Assembly (NCBI GenBank): GCA_002500745.1
Contig: DLST01000002.1
Location: 276,350 to 340,349 of the forward strand
Reading direction: 5' to 3'
From: Sphingobacterium sp. UBA7855
GTDB taxonomy: Bacteria; Bacteroidota; Bacteroidia; Sphingobacteriales; Sphingobacteriaceae
Length of the DNA: 64,000 bases
Of this stretch, positions 55,264-63,996 are shown one piece after another. The position numbers and the translations under genes are program-made. The first letter of the stretch is position 1; every line of letters begins with the position of its first letter. The notes under the pieces are model-generated. The model saw only the letters and a list, made by a program, of their open reading frames with translations. It had not been told where the DNA came from and did no database searches.

Positions 55264-55793
55264 TCGGAGGTCGTTTAGGAGGCTTAAGGCTCAATCCACC
55301 AACAAATTTACCTGTGCGACCAACCACGGATATCGCCAAAGAAGCGCTGTTTAATATTTTACAGAACAAGCTGGATTTTGATGGTTTAGCATGCCTGGAT
55401 CTTTTTGCAGGAACAGGGAATATCAGTTTTGAGCTCGCATCGCGGGATGTAGCGCATGTGGATGCGATAGACCTTCATTTCAAATGCGTGCAATACATCA
55501 ATGATACAGCGAAGAAGATGAAATTGGAGCAGATTAAAGCTAGGAAAGCCGATGTGTTTAAATTTATTGCTAGCTGTAAGCATACTTATGATTTTATTTT
55601 TGCAGATCCACCTTATGATATTCCTAAATTACCACAATTACCAAAACTAATTTTTGATCAACAATTACTGCGTGAAGGTGGGCTCCTTGTCGTTGAGCAT
55701 CCATCAACAAGGCAGATGGAAGATCATCCAAATTTTATAGAAACTAGAAAATACGGGTATTCATCATTTTCTTTTTACGCTAAGACTATCTAA
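55254..55793 (+). CDS. rsmD: 16S rRNA (guanine966-N2)-methyltransferase
   Basis: A 179-residue SAM methyltransferase. RIIGGRLGGLRL at the N-terminus, RPTTDIAKEALFNIL, motif I LDLFAGTGNISFELAS and the catalytic FADPPYD. It methylates G966 of 16S rRNA. It overlaps DUF3822 by 10 bp and is followed 1 bp later by coaD. Confidence 0.95.
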   Translation: MRIIGGRLGGLRLNPPTNLPVRPTTDIAKEALFNILQNKLDFDGLACLDLFAGTGNISFELASRDVAHVDAIDLHFKCVQYINDTAKKMKLEQIKARKADVFKFIASCKHTYDFIFADPPYDIPKLPQLPKLIFDQQLLREGGLLVVEHPSTRQMEDHPNFIETRKYGYSSFSFYAKTI

Positions 55794-55794
55794 T

Positions 55795-56271
55795 ATGAAA
55801 ATTGCTGTTTTTCCGGGATCATTTGACCCTTTTACTTTAGCCCATCAAGATCTTGTTGAAAGAGCAAAGCCGCTATTTGATAAAATTATTATTGCGGTAG
55901 GTTATAACGCCAATAAAAAAGGAATGTTAGATCACGACGAACGGGTAGATTCGATTAGCCGTGTTTTTAGCGAGGTAAGCGGGGTTGAAGTGCATAAATA
56001 TAAGGGCTTAACCGTGGAGTTCTGCAGGCAGGTTGAAGCCCGTTTTATATTACGTGGGCTCCGGAATACCAATGATTTCGAATTTGAAAATGCCATTGCT
56101 CAGAATAATCTGCTGCTCAATAATGAGGTGGAAAGTTATTTTTTGATGAGTAGATCCGGAACAGCCCATATTTCTTCGTCCATTGTTAGGGATGTGTGGT
56201 TTAATGGAGGGGATATCAGTGCAATGGTGCCCATTGCCATTCTATCACTGTTGAATGAAAAATATAAATAA
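55795..56271 (+). CDS. coaD: phosphopantetheine adenylyltransferase
   Basis: A 158-residue nucleotidyltransferase, penultimate step of coenzyme A synthesis. N-terminal FPGSFDPFTLAHQDLVERA replaces the usual TxGH by TLAH; the second motif ISSSIVRD and the RGLRNTNDFEFE loop are intact. Length is normal for the family. It ends the DUF3822-rsmD-coaD operon, with a strong terminator after it. Confidence 0.95.
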   Translation: MKIAVFPGSFDPFTLAHQDLVERAKPLFDKIIIAVGYNANKKGMLDHDERVDSISRVFSEVSGVEVHKYKGLTVEFCRQVEARFILRGLRNTNDFEFENAIAQNNLLLNNEVESYFLMSRSGTAHISSSIVRDVWFNGGDISAMVPIAILSLLNEKYK

Positions 56272-56297
56272 GGAAGATCATTAAAGCGTGATTTAAT

Positions 56298-56338
56298 AAA
56301 AAAAGTGAAGCAAAATATTATTTTGCTGCACTTTTTTT
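56298..56338 (+). terminator. terminator after coaD
   Basis: An imperfect stem of about 17 bp (AAAAAAAGTGAAGCAAAAT with its mirror) with one internal mismatch and long A/T ends, 26 bp past the coaD stop. Confidence 0.8.
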
Positions 56339-56511
56339 ATTGTTAGTAGACAGGATCTTATGTGTTTTATGTGAATAATATGTTTTACTATTTAAATCAG
56401 TCTGATTGTCCCCTATGCTTTAAGGCCAAATATTATTTGGCAATGCGATCTTTTAGGAGTTAATTTATTCTATTTCAAGTCATTAACCTGATTTACCTGT
56501 ATTTTAGTTTA

Positions 56512-57468
56512 CTAAGAGCTTGCTTTGTCCAATAGGTAGTACTCTTCAGGTGTAAGTTTGATTTCGACAGCTCTGCTGAGTTCTTCGAGCTGCTTGATAC
56601 TGGTTGCACTTACAATAGGCGCTGTAACCGAAGGTCTATGTAAAATCCAGGCTAATGCAATGGCTGACATGCTTGCTTGTTGGCTATGGGCTATTTCAGC
56701 CAGGGCATCTAGAATACGTAGACCGCGGGCATTAAACCTGTTTTTTAATGCATCGTAGCGCTTTACCTCTTTTATATCATCCAAAGAGCGGTATTTACCC
56801 GAGAGGAAGCCACTGGCGAGTGAATAGTAGCTGATTACACCCAGGTGATTGTCAATGGCCAATTGTTCATACTGTTTTTCATATTTCACTCGGTCGTCAA
56901 GGTTGTATTCCGGCTGGATAGCAATATAAGCGGGCAGATTGTGCTCTTCAGCAATCCGGAGGGATTCCGCAATACGTTCCGGACTGAGATTTGATGCACC
57001 GATCCATTTTATTTTTCCAGTCTGGATCAGGTGATGGTAAGCCTCCAGTGTTTCATCGATTTGTGTTGTCAGATCATCATGATGCGATTGATAAAGATCA
57101 ATTGTATCTACATTGAGGCGCAAGAGCGAATCTTCCACAGATTTAATGATATATTCTTTTTTCAGATTAGGTTTGCTATTATCTATTCGGCGTCCACCGA
57201 CTTTTGTAGCAATCTGAATTTTATCACGCGTATCTCTTTTGTTGATCCATTTGCCAATGATTGTTTCTGATTCAGATCCGCTGTGCCCCGGCACCCAATG
57301 CGAGTAATTATTAGATGTATCGATCAGGCTGAATCCCATATCGACAAAGGCATCCAAAAGGGCGAAGGATTGCTTCTCATCTATGGTCCACCCAAATACA
57401 TTTCCACCAAAGACAAGCGGTTTGAATTCAATTTCACTATTTCCGAGTTTTACTTTTTCCATGATCAT
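56512..57468 (-). CDS. aldo/keto reductase
   Basis: A 318-residue NADPH-dependent TIM-barrel oxidoreductase. Catalytic tetrad visible: Asp and Tyr in FSLIDTSNNYSHW, Lys in IQIATKVGG, and His in LYQSHHDD. The cofactor site is in VTAPIVSATSIKQLEELSRA. The substrate is a carbonyl compound, not resolved. It is a single gene; tRNA-Leu follows in the opposite direction. Confidence 0.93.
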   Translation of the reverse strand: MIMEKVKLGNSEIEFKPLVFGGNVFGWTIDEKQSFALLDAFVDMGFSLIDTSNNYSHWVPGHSGSESETIIGKWINKRDTRDKIQIATKVGGRRIDNSKPNLKKEYIIKSVEDSLLRLNVDTIDLYQSHHDDLTTQIDETLEAYHHLIQTGKIKWIGASNLSPERIAESLRIAEEHNLPAYIAIQPEYNLDDRVKYEKQYEQLAIDNHLGVISYYSLASGFLSGKYRSLDDIKEVKRYDALKNRFNARGLRILDALAEIAHSQQASMSAIALAWILHRPSVTAPIVSATSIKQLEELSRAVEIKLTPEEYYLLDKASS

Positions 57469-57594
57469 TTGATTGTTTCCTAATTAAAATTAGGTAAAAA
57501 AGCCCGTTTTCAATCTATTGATAGGGGAGTTAAAAGTTTTTTTTAAATTTTCTTATTCATTATCAGTGGGTTTTAAAAATGATCAGTGAGGTAA

Positions 57595-57625
57595 TTTGGA
57601 ATAATAAAAACTTTGCTTACTTTTG
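57595..57625 (+). promoter_or_regulatory. Bacteroidota promoter of tRNA-Leu
   Basis: TTTG (57595-57598), a 19-bp spacer and TACTTTTG (57618-57625), 19 bp before the tRNA 5' end. Confidence 0.75.
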
Positions 57626-57644
57626 CATCATCCCAAACGGATAT

Positions 57645-57724
57645 GCCCGGATGGCGGAATTGGTAGACGCGCTGGTCTCAAACACCAGTGGGAAACCGTG
57701 CCGGTTCGACTCCGGCTCCGGGTA
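57645..57724 (+). tRNA. tRNA-Leu (CAA)
   Basis: An 80-nt class II-like tRNA. Acceptor GCCCGGA pairs with TCCGGGT (one G-U), the D arm is GCG...GCG, the anticodon stem CTGGT/ACCAG encloses CTCAAAC (anticodon CAA), then a short variable arm and the T arm GCCGG/CCGGC. Discriminator A. CCA is not encoded. It marks the beginning of the accessory zone. Confidence 0.93.
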
Positions 57725-57726
57725 CA

Positions 57727-57760
57727 AAAATCCTCTTTACATTCAGTAAAGAGGATTTTA
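57727..57760 (+). terminator. terminator after tRNA-Leu
   Basis: A perfect 14-bp stem (57727-57740 with 57746-57759) and 5-nt loop ending in TTTTA, immediately after the tRNA. It can also serve the opposing SDR fragment. Confidence 0.85.
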
Positions 57761-57764
57761 TGTT

Positions 57765-58018
57765 TTAATTGACTTCGCCGCCATTAAAGTATGTAAAATC
57801 GGTTTTCGTAAGTCCGGGATAAACGGCATTTACTTTAATATTTGTATCACGGAGTTCATATGCTAGCTGGATTGTGCACCTTTTTAGAGCCGCTTTTGAT
57901 ATTTCGTAAACTCCGTATTTAGCATAGTTGTAGGCAGGCCAATCAGGAGTACTTAGTAATGAAAGAGAGCCAAGGCTGGTACTCAAGTTGACTATTCTTG
58001 GCGCTGAGGATTTTTTGA
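57765..58018 (-). pseudogene. 3' remnant of a short-chain dehydrogenase
   Basis: An open frame without a proper start that encodes about 84 residues of the C-terminal half of an SDR: PRIVNLSTSLGSL (the catalytic Ser strand), the YxxxK site in YGVYEISKAAL, and KVNAVYPGLTKTDF. The N-terminal Rossmann part (TGxxxGIG) is missing; the frame runs upstream into the 3' end of the next gene (58019-58390), showing a join. A whole SDR would be about 240 residues. Confidence 0.8.
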
Positions 58019-58390
58019 CTAGATATGATTGGCAATCTTATATTCGGAAATTATTTTAATTGTATTTTTTCCTGCAGATTTAAACTCAAAGAAATAGGCA
58101 AAAGACATTTCTTCTTTTTTAGCCTTATACATTCCATTACAAGCACCAAACTTACCGTGACTTAATACTTCATCTAAGGTCAATTCAAGCGCTTCCACAT
58201 TTTTATTCAAATACTTTCTTAATTCTTCTTTGTTTGAAATTGTTTTATGACCAATTATTCTAAATTCAAACTCATCTTCAATCCCATTAGCAACAGTTTC
58301 AATTTCGTTTTTATACAGAGCTATTATAAAATCTTTGATTAATCTCCTTTTAGGTGCATTATCGCAATCTTTAGGTACATTCAGTTTCAT
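58019..58390 (-). CDS. NTF2-like (SnoaL-type) protein
   Basis: A 123-residue small alpha+beta protein whose fold pattern is that of NTF2/SnoaL proteins: helix KDFIIALYKNEIETVANG, then ISNKEELRKYLNKNVEAL and strands in AYFFEFKSAGKNTIKIISEYKI. No catalytic residue set is clear. It is AT-rich compared with the conserved genes. Its stop lies exactly where the SDR remnant begins, so it probably came in by the event that broke that gene. Confidence 0.65.
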   Translation of the reverse strand: MKLNVPKDCDNAPKRRLIKDFIIALYKNEIETVANGIEDEFEFRIIGHKTISNKEELRKYLNKNVEALELTLDEVLSHGKFGACNGMYKAKKEEMSFAYFFEFKSAGKNTIKIISEYKIANHI

Positions 58391-58584
58391 ATAAATATTT
58401 TCACTTTACATTAAAACTACAAAATATCTCACCATAAGTGAAACTATAACACAGTAATTAGCACCGGTAAGCCAAATTCTACCGCTATGCGAGATTATAA
58501 AGTATAGCAATATGCACCGGATGTAGGTTCATTACTCGCATATCCCATCTAATATCTCCATACAATCTTCCGTGCTGGACAACT

Positions 58585-59181
58585 CTATTGTCGGTTCAGG
58601 CCCTCTTTGGGATAAATCAGGCAGCCAATTTTGGAGGGATGGTCCTGTACTAAGTTTGCCCTACCTTGCTTGTTGAGCATAAGTATAATCATTAAATCTC
58701 CACCTGCTGCCATCGTAAAAAACAGTCCGAATGCCAGCCACAATATATTGCCTAAAAACAGGGCGACTACCGAAGGTAAGATGCCTAGGATTATACCGGG
58801 AGCGGCCGCACCGATCTGATAATCTCTCACCTTCAGCGGTTCTTTGCAATGACAGTAAGGCGTGATGGATTTCCATAAGATGCCGAAGCGAATGGACCGG
58901 AATCCCGAGGCGGCATATCTGGCCCAAATGATGCCATGAATAAGCTCATGTACAATCACTCCCGCAATAATAATGAGTATCAGCGAGGCAATCCCAGCTG
59001 TACCCGACGGAAAAGCGGCTTTATAATTCGCAATAGAAAGCTTTTGCGGCCATAGAGAGTAAAAGGCAAAACCAAAGATCAGCGCAAATGGCAAGAAGTA
59101 GGCAAATGACCTAAGCTGCGCCTGAACGGCATTAATTGTTAGCTCCTGAGCATTTCCAAGATTTGGATTGGATTCTTTCAT
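58585..59181 (-). CDS. DUF3267 zincin-like membrane protein
   Basis: A 198-residue membrane protein starting at MKESNPN (a longer frame to 59313 adds 44 unlikely residues). Four to five membrane helices and the zinc-metalloprotease-like HELIH (in IVHELIHGIIWARY) with a downstream GAAAPGIILGILP match DUF3267, a site-2-protease-like family of unknown role. It is probably an intramembrane peptidase. Single gene in the accessory zone. Confidence 0.82.
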   Translation of the reverse strand: MKESNPNLGNAQELTINAVQAQLRSFAYFLPFALIFGFAFYSLWPQKLSIANYKAAFPSGTAGIASLILIIIAGVIVHELIHGIIWARYAASGFRSIRFGILWKSITPYCHCKEPLKVRDYQIGAAAPGIILGILPSVVALFLGNILWLAFGLFFTMAAGGDLMIILMLNKQGRANLVQDHPSKIGCLIYPKEGLNRQ

Positions 59182-59498
59182 ACTTAAAAATAGAAAAAAA
59201 AGTGGAAAGTCCTTACTTTCTAAATTCTTAAAGCGAACAACATTCAATAGCAAAAGATCTGTACTGATATGATAATATCCAGGAAATCTACAGATGACTA
59301 CAGAATATTTCAATTATAGAGTATACAGTTCAGCAACCGATCAAAACAAAACATTTTTGAGATAAATTTTAGCGATTAAAATGTCTGAAAGGACGAGATA
59401 TTTATACAAACAATATCGTTATGGCTACAACATAACTACTTTCGGCTACATTTATAAGTTTGTCAAATCTGAACTTTGGTTTATAAATAATTTAGGAT
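59182..59498. other. 317-bp intergenic region upstream of the epimerase remnant
   Basis: An AT-rich divergent gap between the DUF3267 gene and the epimerase remnant. I see no convincing gene or terminator. Confidence 0.5.
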
Positions 59499-60074
59499 AT
59501 GAAAGTATTTGTTACAGGCGCTACAGGTTTCGTAGGAACAGCTGTAGTACAGGAATTATTAAAAGCTGGTCACAAAGTTCTAGGTTTGGCAAGATCAGAA
59601 GAATCTGCTAAAAAATTAATTAACGCAGGAGCAGAGCCCCATGTTGGTGACCTGATGGATTTTGAAAGCTTAAAGTTAGGAGCCAAACTCTCCGATGCTG
59701 TGATCCATTTAGGATTTGTTCACGATTTTAGTCGTTTTCCCGAAATGAGCATTTTAGATAGTAAAGTGATCGAAGCTATCGGAGATGCGCTGGTTGGAAC
59801 TGATAAACCCTTTCTGATTACTTCTGGAACTGCGCTGTTTTCAAAAGATGGAATAACAACGGAGAATGACCGAGCGGTGAACCATCCCCATCCAAGGATT
59901 GCTACTGAAAATGCAGCGGATGATCAGGTTGCCAAAGGCGTAAATGTTTCGGTGATCAGATTATCTCCCTCAGTACACGGAGAGGGGGATGAAATAGGTT
60001 TTGTTTCATTATTTATAAAAATAGCAAAAGAAAAAGGCGTCTCAGCCATCATTTGCGAAGGAAAGAACCACTGA
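59499..60074 (+). pseudogene. NAD-dependent epimerase/dehydratase, 3'-truncated
   Basis: A frame of 191 residues. N-terminal VTGATGFVGTAVVQEL is the NAD-binding glycine motif, followed by AVIHLGFVHDFSRF and FLITSGTALFSKDG, the pattern of extended SDR proteins (usual length about 290). The frame departs from the family at GVSAIICEGKNH and stops; the expected lysine-rich C-terminal part is missing. From base 60071 the DNA reads in another frame as an AraC regulator tail, which shows a deletion fusing two genes. Confidence 0.8.
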
Positions 60075-60190
60075 TCGGCTATAAACTGGGCTTTGAACAT
60101 TCACAATCATTTAATAAACTATTTAAGGCCAAGACCAATATGACTCCGTTGGGGTTCAGAAAGTCATTCAAAAGGATTAATTCTATTTAA
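60071..60190 (+). pseudogene. 3' remnant of an AraC-family regulator
   Basis: Forty codons that read IGYKLGFEHSQSFNKLFKAKTNMTPLGFRKSFKRI, the second helix-turn-helix and C-terminal signature of AraC regulators. The upstream part of the gene is absent; the previous bases belong to the epimerase remnant in another frame. Confidence 0.75.
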
Positions 60191-60801
60191 TCTGATTTTT
60201 TCCAGAAAACAAAATTGGAGTATAGTGTAGTGGCTACTAAAATAAATAGTGCGATGACATAAATGGTTTTAGATAGCATATCGTTTTTCGAACCAACAAA
60301 GCAAATGAGGAGTAGGCTGCTTATATAAATTATACCCGCATTAACCCAAATTCTTGATACCTTTGGAGAATACATTTTTTTTGGTGAATCATAATCCGAA
60401 TTCAATTCTGAGATTCTATTTTTATCCCAATAAAGTAGAATTAAACCCGCAAGCATCATCAAACTAGTGATTATCCAAGTACCCTTAAAGTGCATTGAAA
60501 TTGTAATCATCCAGATATTGGCTGTTATGGCCAAAAAGAGAAATGTTCCAATTAATGCGAATCGCTGCGTCATAAGAAGGATTGCAGTAATTATCTGCAT
60601 GACACCTAGAAAGTTATAATAGATACCGGAAAGATAAAGTACTTCAAAAAACTGTCCTATGGTACTGGTTGTAGGTAATTGAGTAAATCTTTCACCAACC
60701 ATTTTTGTAAACCCGGAAGGGACGAATGCCAATGCAACGAGGTATCTGATATGAATAATCGTCCATTGGATAAATTTATTTTGTTGTAATTTATAAAACA
60801 T
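60187..60801 (-). CDS. DoxX-like membrane protein
   Basis: A 204-residue protein with five to six membrane helices. RYLVALAFVPSGFTKMVGERFTQLP near the N-terminus, then YNFLGVMQIITAILLM, recalls the DoxX/DoxD family. The last helices and the KKSD end are less conserved. Function is not known. It overlaps the 3' end of the AraC remnant by 4 bp on the opposite strand. Confidence 0.72.
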   Translation of the reverse strand: MFYKLQQNKFIQWTIIHIRYLVALAFVPSGFTKMVGERFTQLPTTSTIGQFFEVLYLSGIYYNFLGVMQIITAILLMTQRFALIGTFLFLAITANIWMITISMHFKGTWIITSLMMLAGLILLYWDKNRISELNSDYDSPKKMYSPKVSRIWVNAGIIYISSLLLICFVGSKNDMLSKTIYVIALFILVATTLYSNFVFWKKSD

Positions 60802-60858
60802 ATTATTTAAAAGGTATTAGGTTAGGCCGATTAATTTGTCCTTTCCTTGTGCTTACGT

Positions 60859-61077
60859 CTATATTTGATGATAGCAGCGTGACTTTTTATTTAGCGCAAA
60901 TTTATCCTCATTCAGCAAATATTGCCAATGGTTATAATTAACCAAAAAATAGCCCACTAATAAATAATTCTTATTGTTGGTCAAACCTTCTTTTAGTTCT
61001 ACTTTATATTTTTCGCGATCTTCTGAAATATATTGTTTGGTCAAAATGGATCTCAGTTTTTCTTCGGTGTCATTAAT
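60859..61077 (-). pseudogene. C-terminal fragment of an unknown protein
   Basis: An open frame of 72 codons with no ATG start (it begins after a TGA at 61078-61080). It encodes DTEEKLRSILTKQYISEDREKYKVELKEGL, then NYLLVGYFLVNYNHWQYLLNEDKF, which reads like real protein text. I do not recognise the family. The absence of a start suggests that the 5' part was lost. Confidence 0.35.
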
Positions 61078-61153
61078 TCAATTCTGTTGCCTTGGTGTGT
61101 CGTGTTATGCTTACAGCAAACTTTTTGGCAATACCTTGTTGGTCGTAGTTTTT

Positions 61154-62083
61154 TTATTTAACCCACTTTTCGATTATCTCAATGAATTGCTTTTGCTGGT
61201 CAACAAATGGATAATGCGAGCAATTGTCAATTGTTTTGAAATTTTGTTTTCCAACTATTTTCTTCATATCGCTTAATTGATTTTCTGAAAAGATTTTGTC
61301 CTGTAAACCATAAATTGCAAATAATTTTACATTCTCTTTTTCTAGTTTTTTTAATATAGGTTTGGTGTCAATATTATTTTTGCTTTCATTTTTATAGAAC
61401 AAAATAGGAGCGTCGTCATTTCGGATATTGCTTTTTCCGTATTCACTATCTTCATAATTTTCTCGCAATTGGTTTGCTTCATTTGTCGGAAATGGCATTT
61501 TGAAATAGTTGTTCATACTTGCAACTTCGTAACATTGCTTTCTGTATTCAGCCGAATTTTTAGCTAATTTTTCAATTTCGGAAATTTTGGAAAGCATTAA
61601 GGTGTCATTCTTTTTTTTGTAAATTTTTAGTGTTGTTTCCAAAATATGGTTATACGTTTCTTGTTGTGAAAAAAGTGCACCTGCAAGAATCAATGAATTT
61701 ACTTTTCCAGGATTTTGTTCTGTAAAGAGTGTTCCAACCAAGCCACCAAAGCTATGAGCAATGATATTTGCTTTTTTGATATTATACCTTTCGTAAATGC
61801 TATTTAAATCGCTAATTGCTTCTTGGAACGTAAACTTTGCAGTTTTGTCGATTGAACGACCTTCACCACGTCTGTCATAAACGATAACATAAAAACCTTT
61901 TCTTGCTAAATTTTCTGCAGTTGTTCCTTCAAATAGTGTTGAGTTTCCTCTTGGTCCGCCGTGAATGAAAATTATTGCCGGGTTTTCACTTTTTCCGTAT
62001 GCTTTTGAGTAAATCTTTTCCGTTTGAGCTCTTCCAATTAATGTTGTCAGCGTACAAAAAAGCAGTAAAAATATTTTTGTCAT
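61154..62083 (-). CDS. secreted alpha/beta hydrolase
   Basis: A 309-residue hydrolase. A signal peptide (KIFLLLFCTLTTLIGRAQ) is followed by the hydrolase core: oxyanion HGGPRGNS, nucleophile in IIAHSFGGLVG, acid in IYGLQDKIF and His in DNCSHYPFVDQQ. The sequence is AT-rich with much Lys and Asn, unlike the conserved genes, which suggests later acquisition. The substrate (ester, lactone or peptide) is not resolved; the HGGPRG form is near that of proline iminopeptidases. Confidence 0.88.
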   Translation of the reverse strand: MTKIFLLLFCTLTTLIGRAQTEKIYSKAYGKSENPAIIFIHGGPRGNSTLFEGTTAENLARKGFYVIVYDRRGEGRSIDKTAKFTFQEAISDLNSIYERYNIKKANIIAHSFGGLVGTLFTEQNPGKVNSLILAGALFSQQETYNHILETTLKIYKKKNDTLMLSKISEIEKLAKNSAEYRKQCYEVASMNNYFKMPFPTNEANQLRENYEDSEYGKSNIRNDDAPILFYKNESKNNIDTKPILKKLEKENVKLFAIYGLQDKIFSENQLSDMKKIVGKQNFKTIDNCSHYPFVDQQKQFIEIIEKWVK

Positions 62084-62274
62084 TTTAAAATGTTATGTTT
62101 TGTTATGAATTCAGATAGAATTATCGGCAACCCTGAGATCAAAATCAATCCGTCTTATTATTCCGGGAAGGTCCATTTAAGCAAGTTGACATGGTTACAC
62201 GGTGTCTTGGAATATTGATTATTCAAAGAATAAGTTGATATATAAAAATAGCAGGTTTTTGTATGGAGATTACA

Positions 62275-62700
62275 TTAGCTTATATTTTTTGCTCTGATCG
62301 CCGATACTGTCCGCTCGTCAGCAACACCGTCAAAATATTTTTTGAGGACGTCATCAAATATATTTTCAGTATCGCTAATCATGGCAAATAATGTCATGCA
62401 GGAGCGCAACTTGAGGTAATCGGGATAACCGAATATTTCTTCTGCCGTAAAGCCATCGAGCTGCAGGAGGGCTTCTGAAATTTCAATTAAGTGCTTCCCA
62501 AGAACGGGGTGGGCCAAATATAAGATTGCTTCAGATAGACCGGAGATGCCATATTCGTCGGAAATTGCACTACTTCCCAAACCCCTGAGCTGCGGGAACA
62601 CATACCACATCCAATGGGAAGTCTTCCTGCCATTTTTGATTTCAGAAAGTGCCGTCAGATAAACTTGGTTCTGGGCATCCAAAAACCTTTTTAATTCCAT
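62275..62700 (-). CDS. DUF1810 family protein
   Basis: A 141-residue protein of DUF1810. Text typical of the family: FLDAQNQVYLTALSEIKNGRKTSHWMWYVFPQLRGLG, SDEYGISGLSEAILYLAHPVLGKHL and IFGYPDYLKLRSCMTLFAMISD. Function is unknown. It is a single minus-strand gene in the accessory zone. Confidence 0.88.
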   Translation of the reverse strand: MELKRFLDAQNQVYLTALSEIKNGRKTSHWMWYVFPQLRGLGSSAISDEYGISGLSEAILYLAHPVLGKHLIEISEALLQLDGFTAEEIFGYPDYLKLRSCMTLFAMISDTENIFDDVLKKYFDGVADERTVSAIRAKNIS

Positions 62701-62747
62701 ATAAGTTTGCGATTTAATATAAATTGCAATATACGCAATTAAGCAAA

Positions 62748-62900
62748 TTATTTCTGCATCTTTTGCTTTGGAAGCCCGATTTCAAGCTCCTGCGCATATG
62801 GCGCGCGATTCGTCATGCTGACATCCTCGTGCAGATTTTGGTACGCCATAGTATGCAAATCGGCGAAAGCTAAGTTACATAATGTGGCATTATAGTACAT
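62748..62900 (-). CDS. possible small gene or 3' remnant
   Basis: A 50-residue frame from ATG at 62900, with coding-like composition (NLAFADLHTMAYQNLHEDVSM, then NRAPYAQELEIGLPKQKMQK). In-frame sequence continues upstream for eight codons (AGIVAYKRGK) to a TGA, so it may be the end of a longer lost gene. I know no family for it. It lies in the 460-bp gap between DUF1810 and the ClbS-like gene, in which I see nothing else. Confidence 0.35.
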   Translation of the reverse strand: MYYNATLCNLAFADLHTMAYQNLHEDVSMTNRAPYAQELEIGLPKQKMQK

Positions 62901-63160
62901 TTTACCACGCTTATAGGCGACTATGCCAGCTCAAAAATGTCCTATAATAACACTATGCAAAATAGCCAATCCCATAGTCTTCACCCCGAAAAAATATCCG
63001 CATTTACATTGCAAGACACTTAAGGAGATAACCTTTTGATTTACCATTTATAAGCACAAGCGCACCAGACTGAAAAATGGGTGAAGCAAATCATGTCTTA
63101 TTTTTAAGAAAACTCTTTAATAGCTTTTGTAAATTTGATGAAAATCTATTTTCGCACATT

Positions 63161-63673
63161 ATGGCTGTACCTGTCAATAAAGAAGAATTACAAAAGGCAA
63201 TTGAAACGAATTACAACAAACTGGAAAAGGAATTATCGACCATTCCTGTTGGATTAACTACCACCACAGATTTAGAAGGACATGCAAAGGATACTACAAT
63301 GAGTATCAATAATCTTATTTCTTATTTGATAGGGTGGGGAGAATTAGTGCTTAAATGGAATCGGAAAAAAGATAATAATGAGCCTGTAGATTTTCCTGAA
63401 ACAGGTTATAAATGGAATGAACTTGGTAAGTTGGCTCAGAAGTTTTACAAAGATTATGAAGACATTGACTTTAATACATTGTGTAGTAAATTAGATAAAA
63501 CGGTTTCTGACATTCTTAATCTAATTGAGCAAAAATCTAATGCTGAATTATATGAGGTTTCTTGGTATGAGAAATGGACTTTAGGAAGAATGATTCAGTT
63601 TAACACGTCTTCGCCTTATACCAATGCAAGAGGGAGAATTCGTAAGTGGAAAAAAGAACGTAACATTAAATAA
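63161..63673 (+). CDS. ClbS/DfsB-family four-helix-bundle protein
   Basis: A 170-residue helical protein starting at MAVPVNKEELQKAIETNYNKLEKEL (a longer frame to 63077 adds an unrelated leader). NNLISYLIGWGELVLKWNRKK, FPETGYKWNELGKLAQKFYKDY and LGRMIQFNTSSPYTNARGRIRKWKK match the ClbS/DfsB family. ClbS itself protects E. coli from its own colibactin; most relatives have no known toxin partner, and none is near here. Confidence 0.82.
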   Translation: MAVPVNKEELQKAIETNYNKLEKELSTIPVGLTTTTDLEGHAKDTTMSINNLISYLIGWGELVLKWNRKKDNNEPVDFPETGYKWNELGKLAQKFYKDYEDIDFNTLCSKLDKTVSDILNLIEQKSNAELYEVSWYEKWTLGRMIQFNTSSPYTNARGRIRKWKKERNIK

Positions 63674-63738
63674 AAAATCCTCTCCGCTTCGACAGAGGGT
63701 GTAAAGTGAATTTGTCGATTGGAATTATTTAGTTTTGA

Positions 63739-63996
63739 ATATTGCCAGTTAGCGTGAGATTACATTGGTATGATTATGGTCAGCTAAAGAGCTATTTGGA
63801 TGATGCTTTTGCGACAGGTGATATCCAGCCAATGGTCGTCGTTGCGCCTGATGCAAATTATGGTACCAAAAGAATAAGCTACTTTAATGATCCTATGGGT
63901 GATTTTTATCAATTTAGAGGAAATACTGGAAGAGTATCTTTCTATACCCTTAATGTTAAACAACTGGAAACAAAGCAACTGGAGTTGCTAACTTAG
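63739..63996 (+). pseudogene. fragment of an esterase-like alpha/beta hydrolase
   Basis: An open frame of 85 codons without ATG, preceded by an in-frame TGA. RLHWYDYGQLKSYLDDAFATGDIQPMVVVAPDANYG is like the region before the nucleophile of putative esterases (esterase D/Fes type). After NDPMGDF the frame loses similarity and ends at 63996. The Ser nucleophile part is missing, so it is broken on both sides. Confidence 0.5.

Noticed and set aside
59381..59611. 76-residue Tyr/Arg-rich frame before the epimerase remnant
   Set aside because: Composition is skewed (many Tyr and Arg) and it overlaps the epimerase start in another frame, so it is a shadow.
63161..63673. Colibactin-type toxin cluster suggested by the ClbS-like gene
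   Set aside because: No polyketide or nonribosomal peptide synthase genes are in the window, and ClbS-like proteins are widespread without such clusters.
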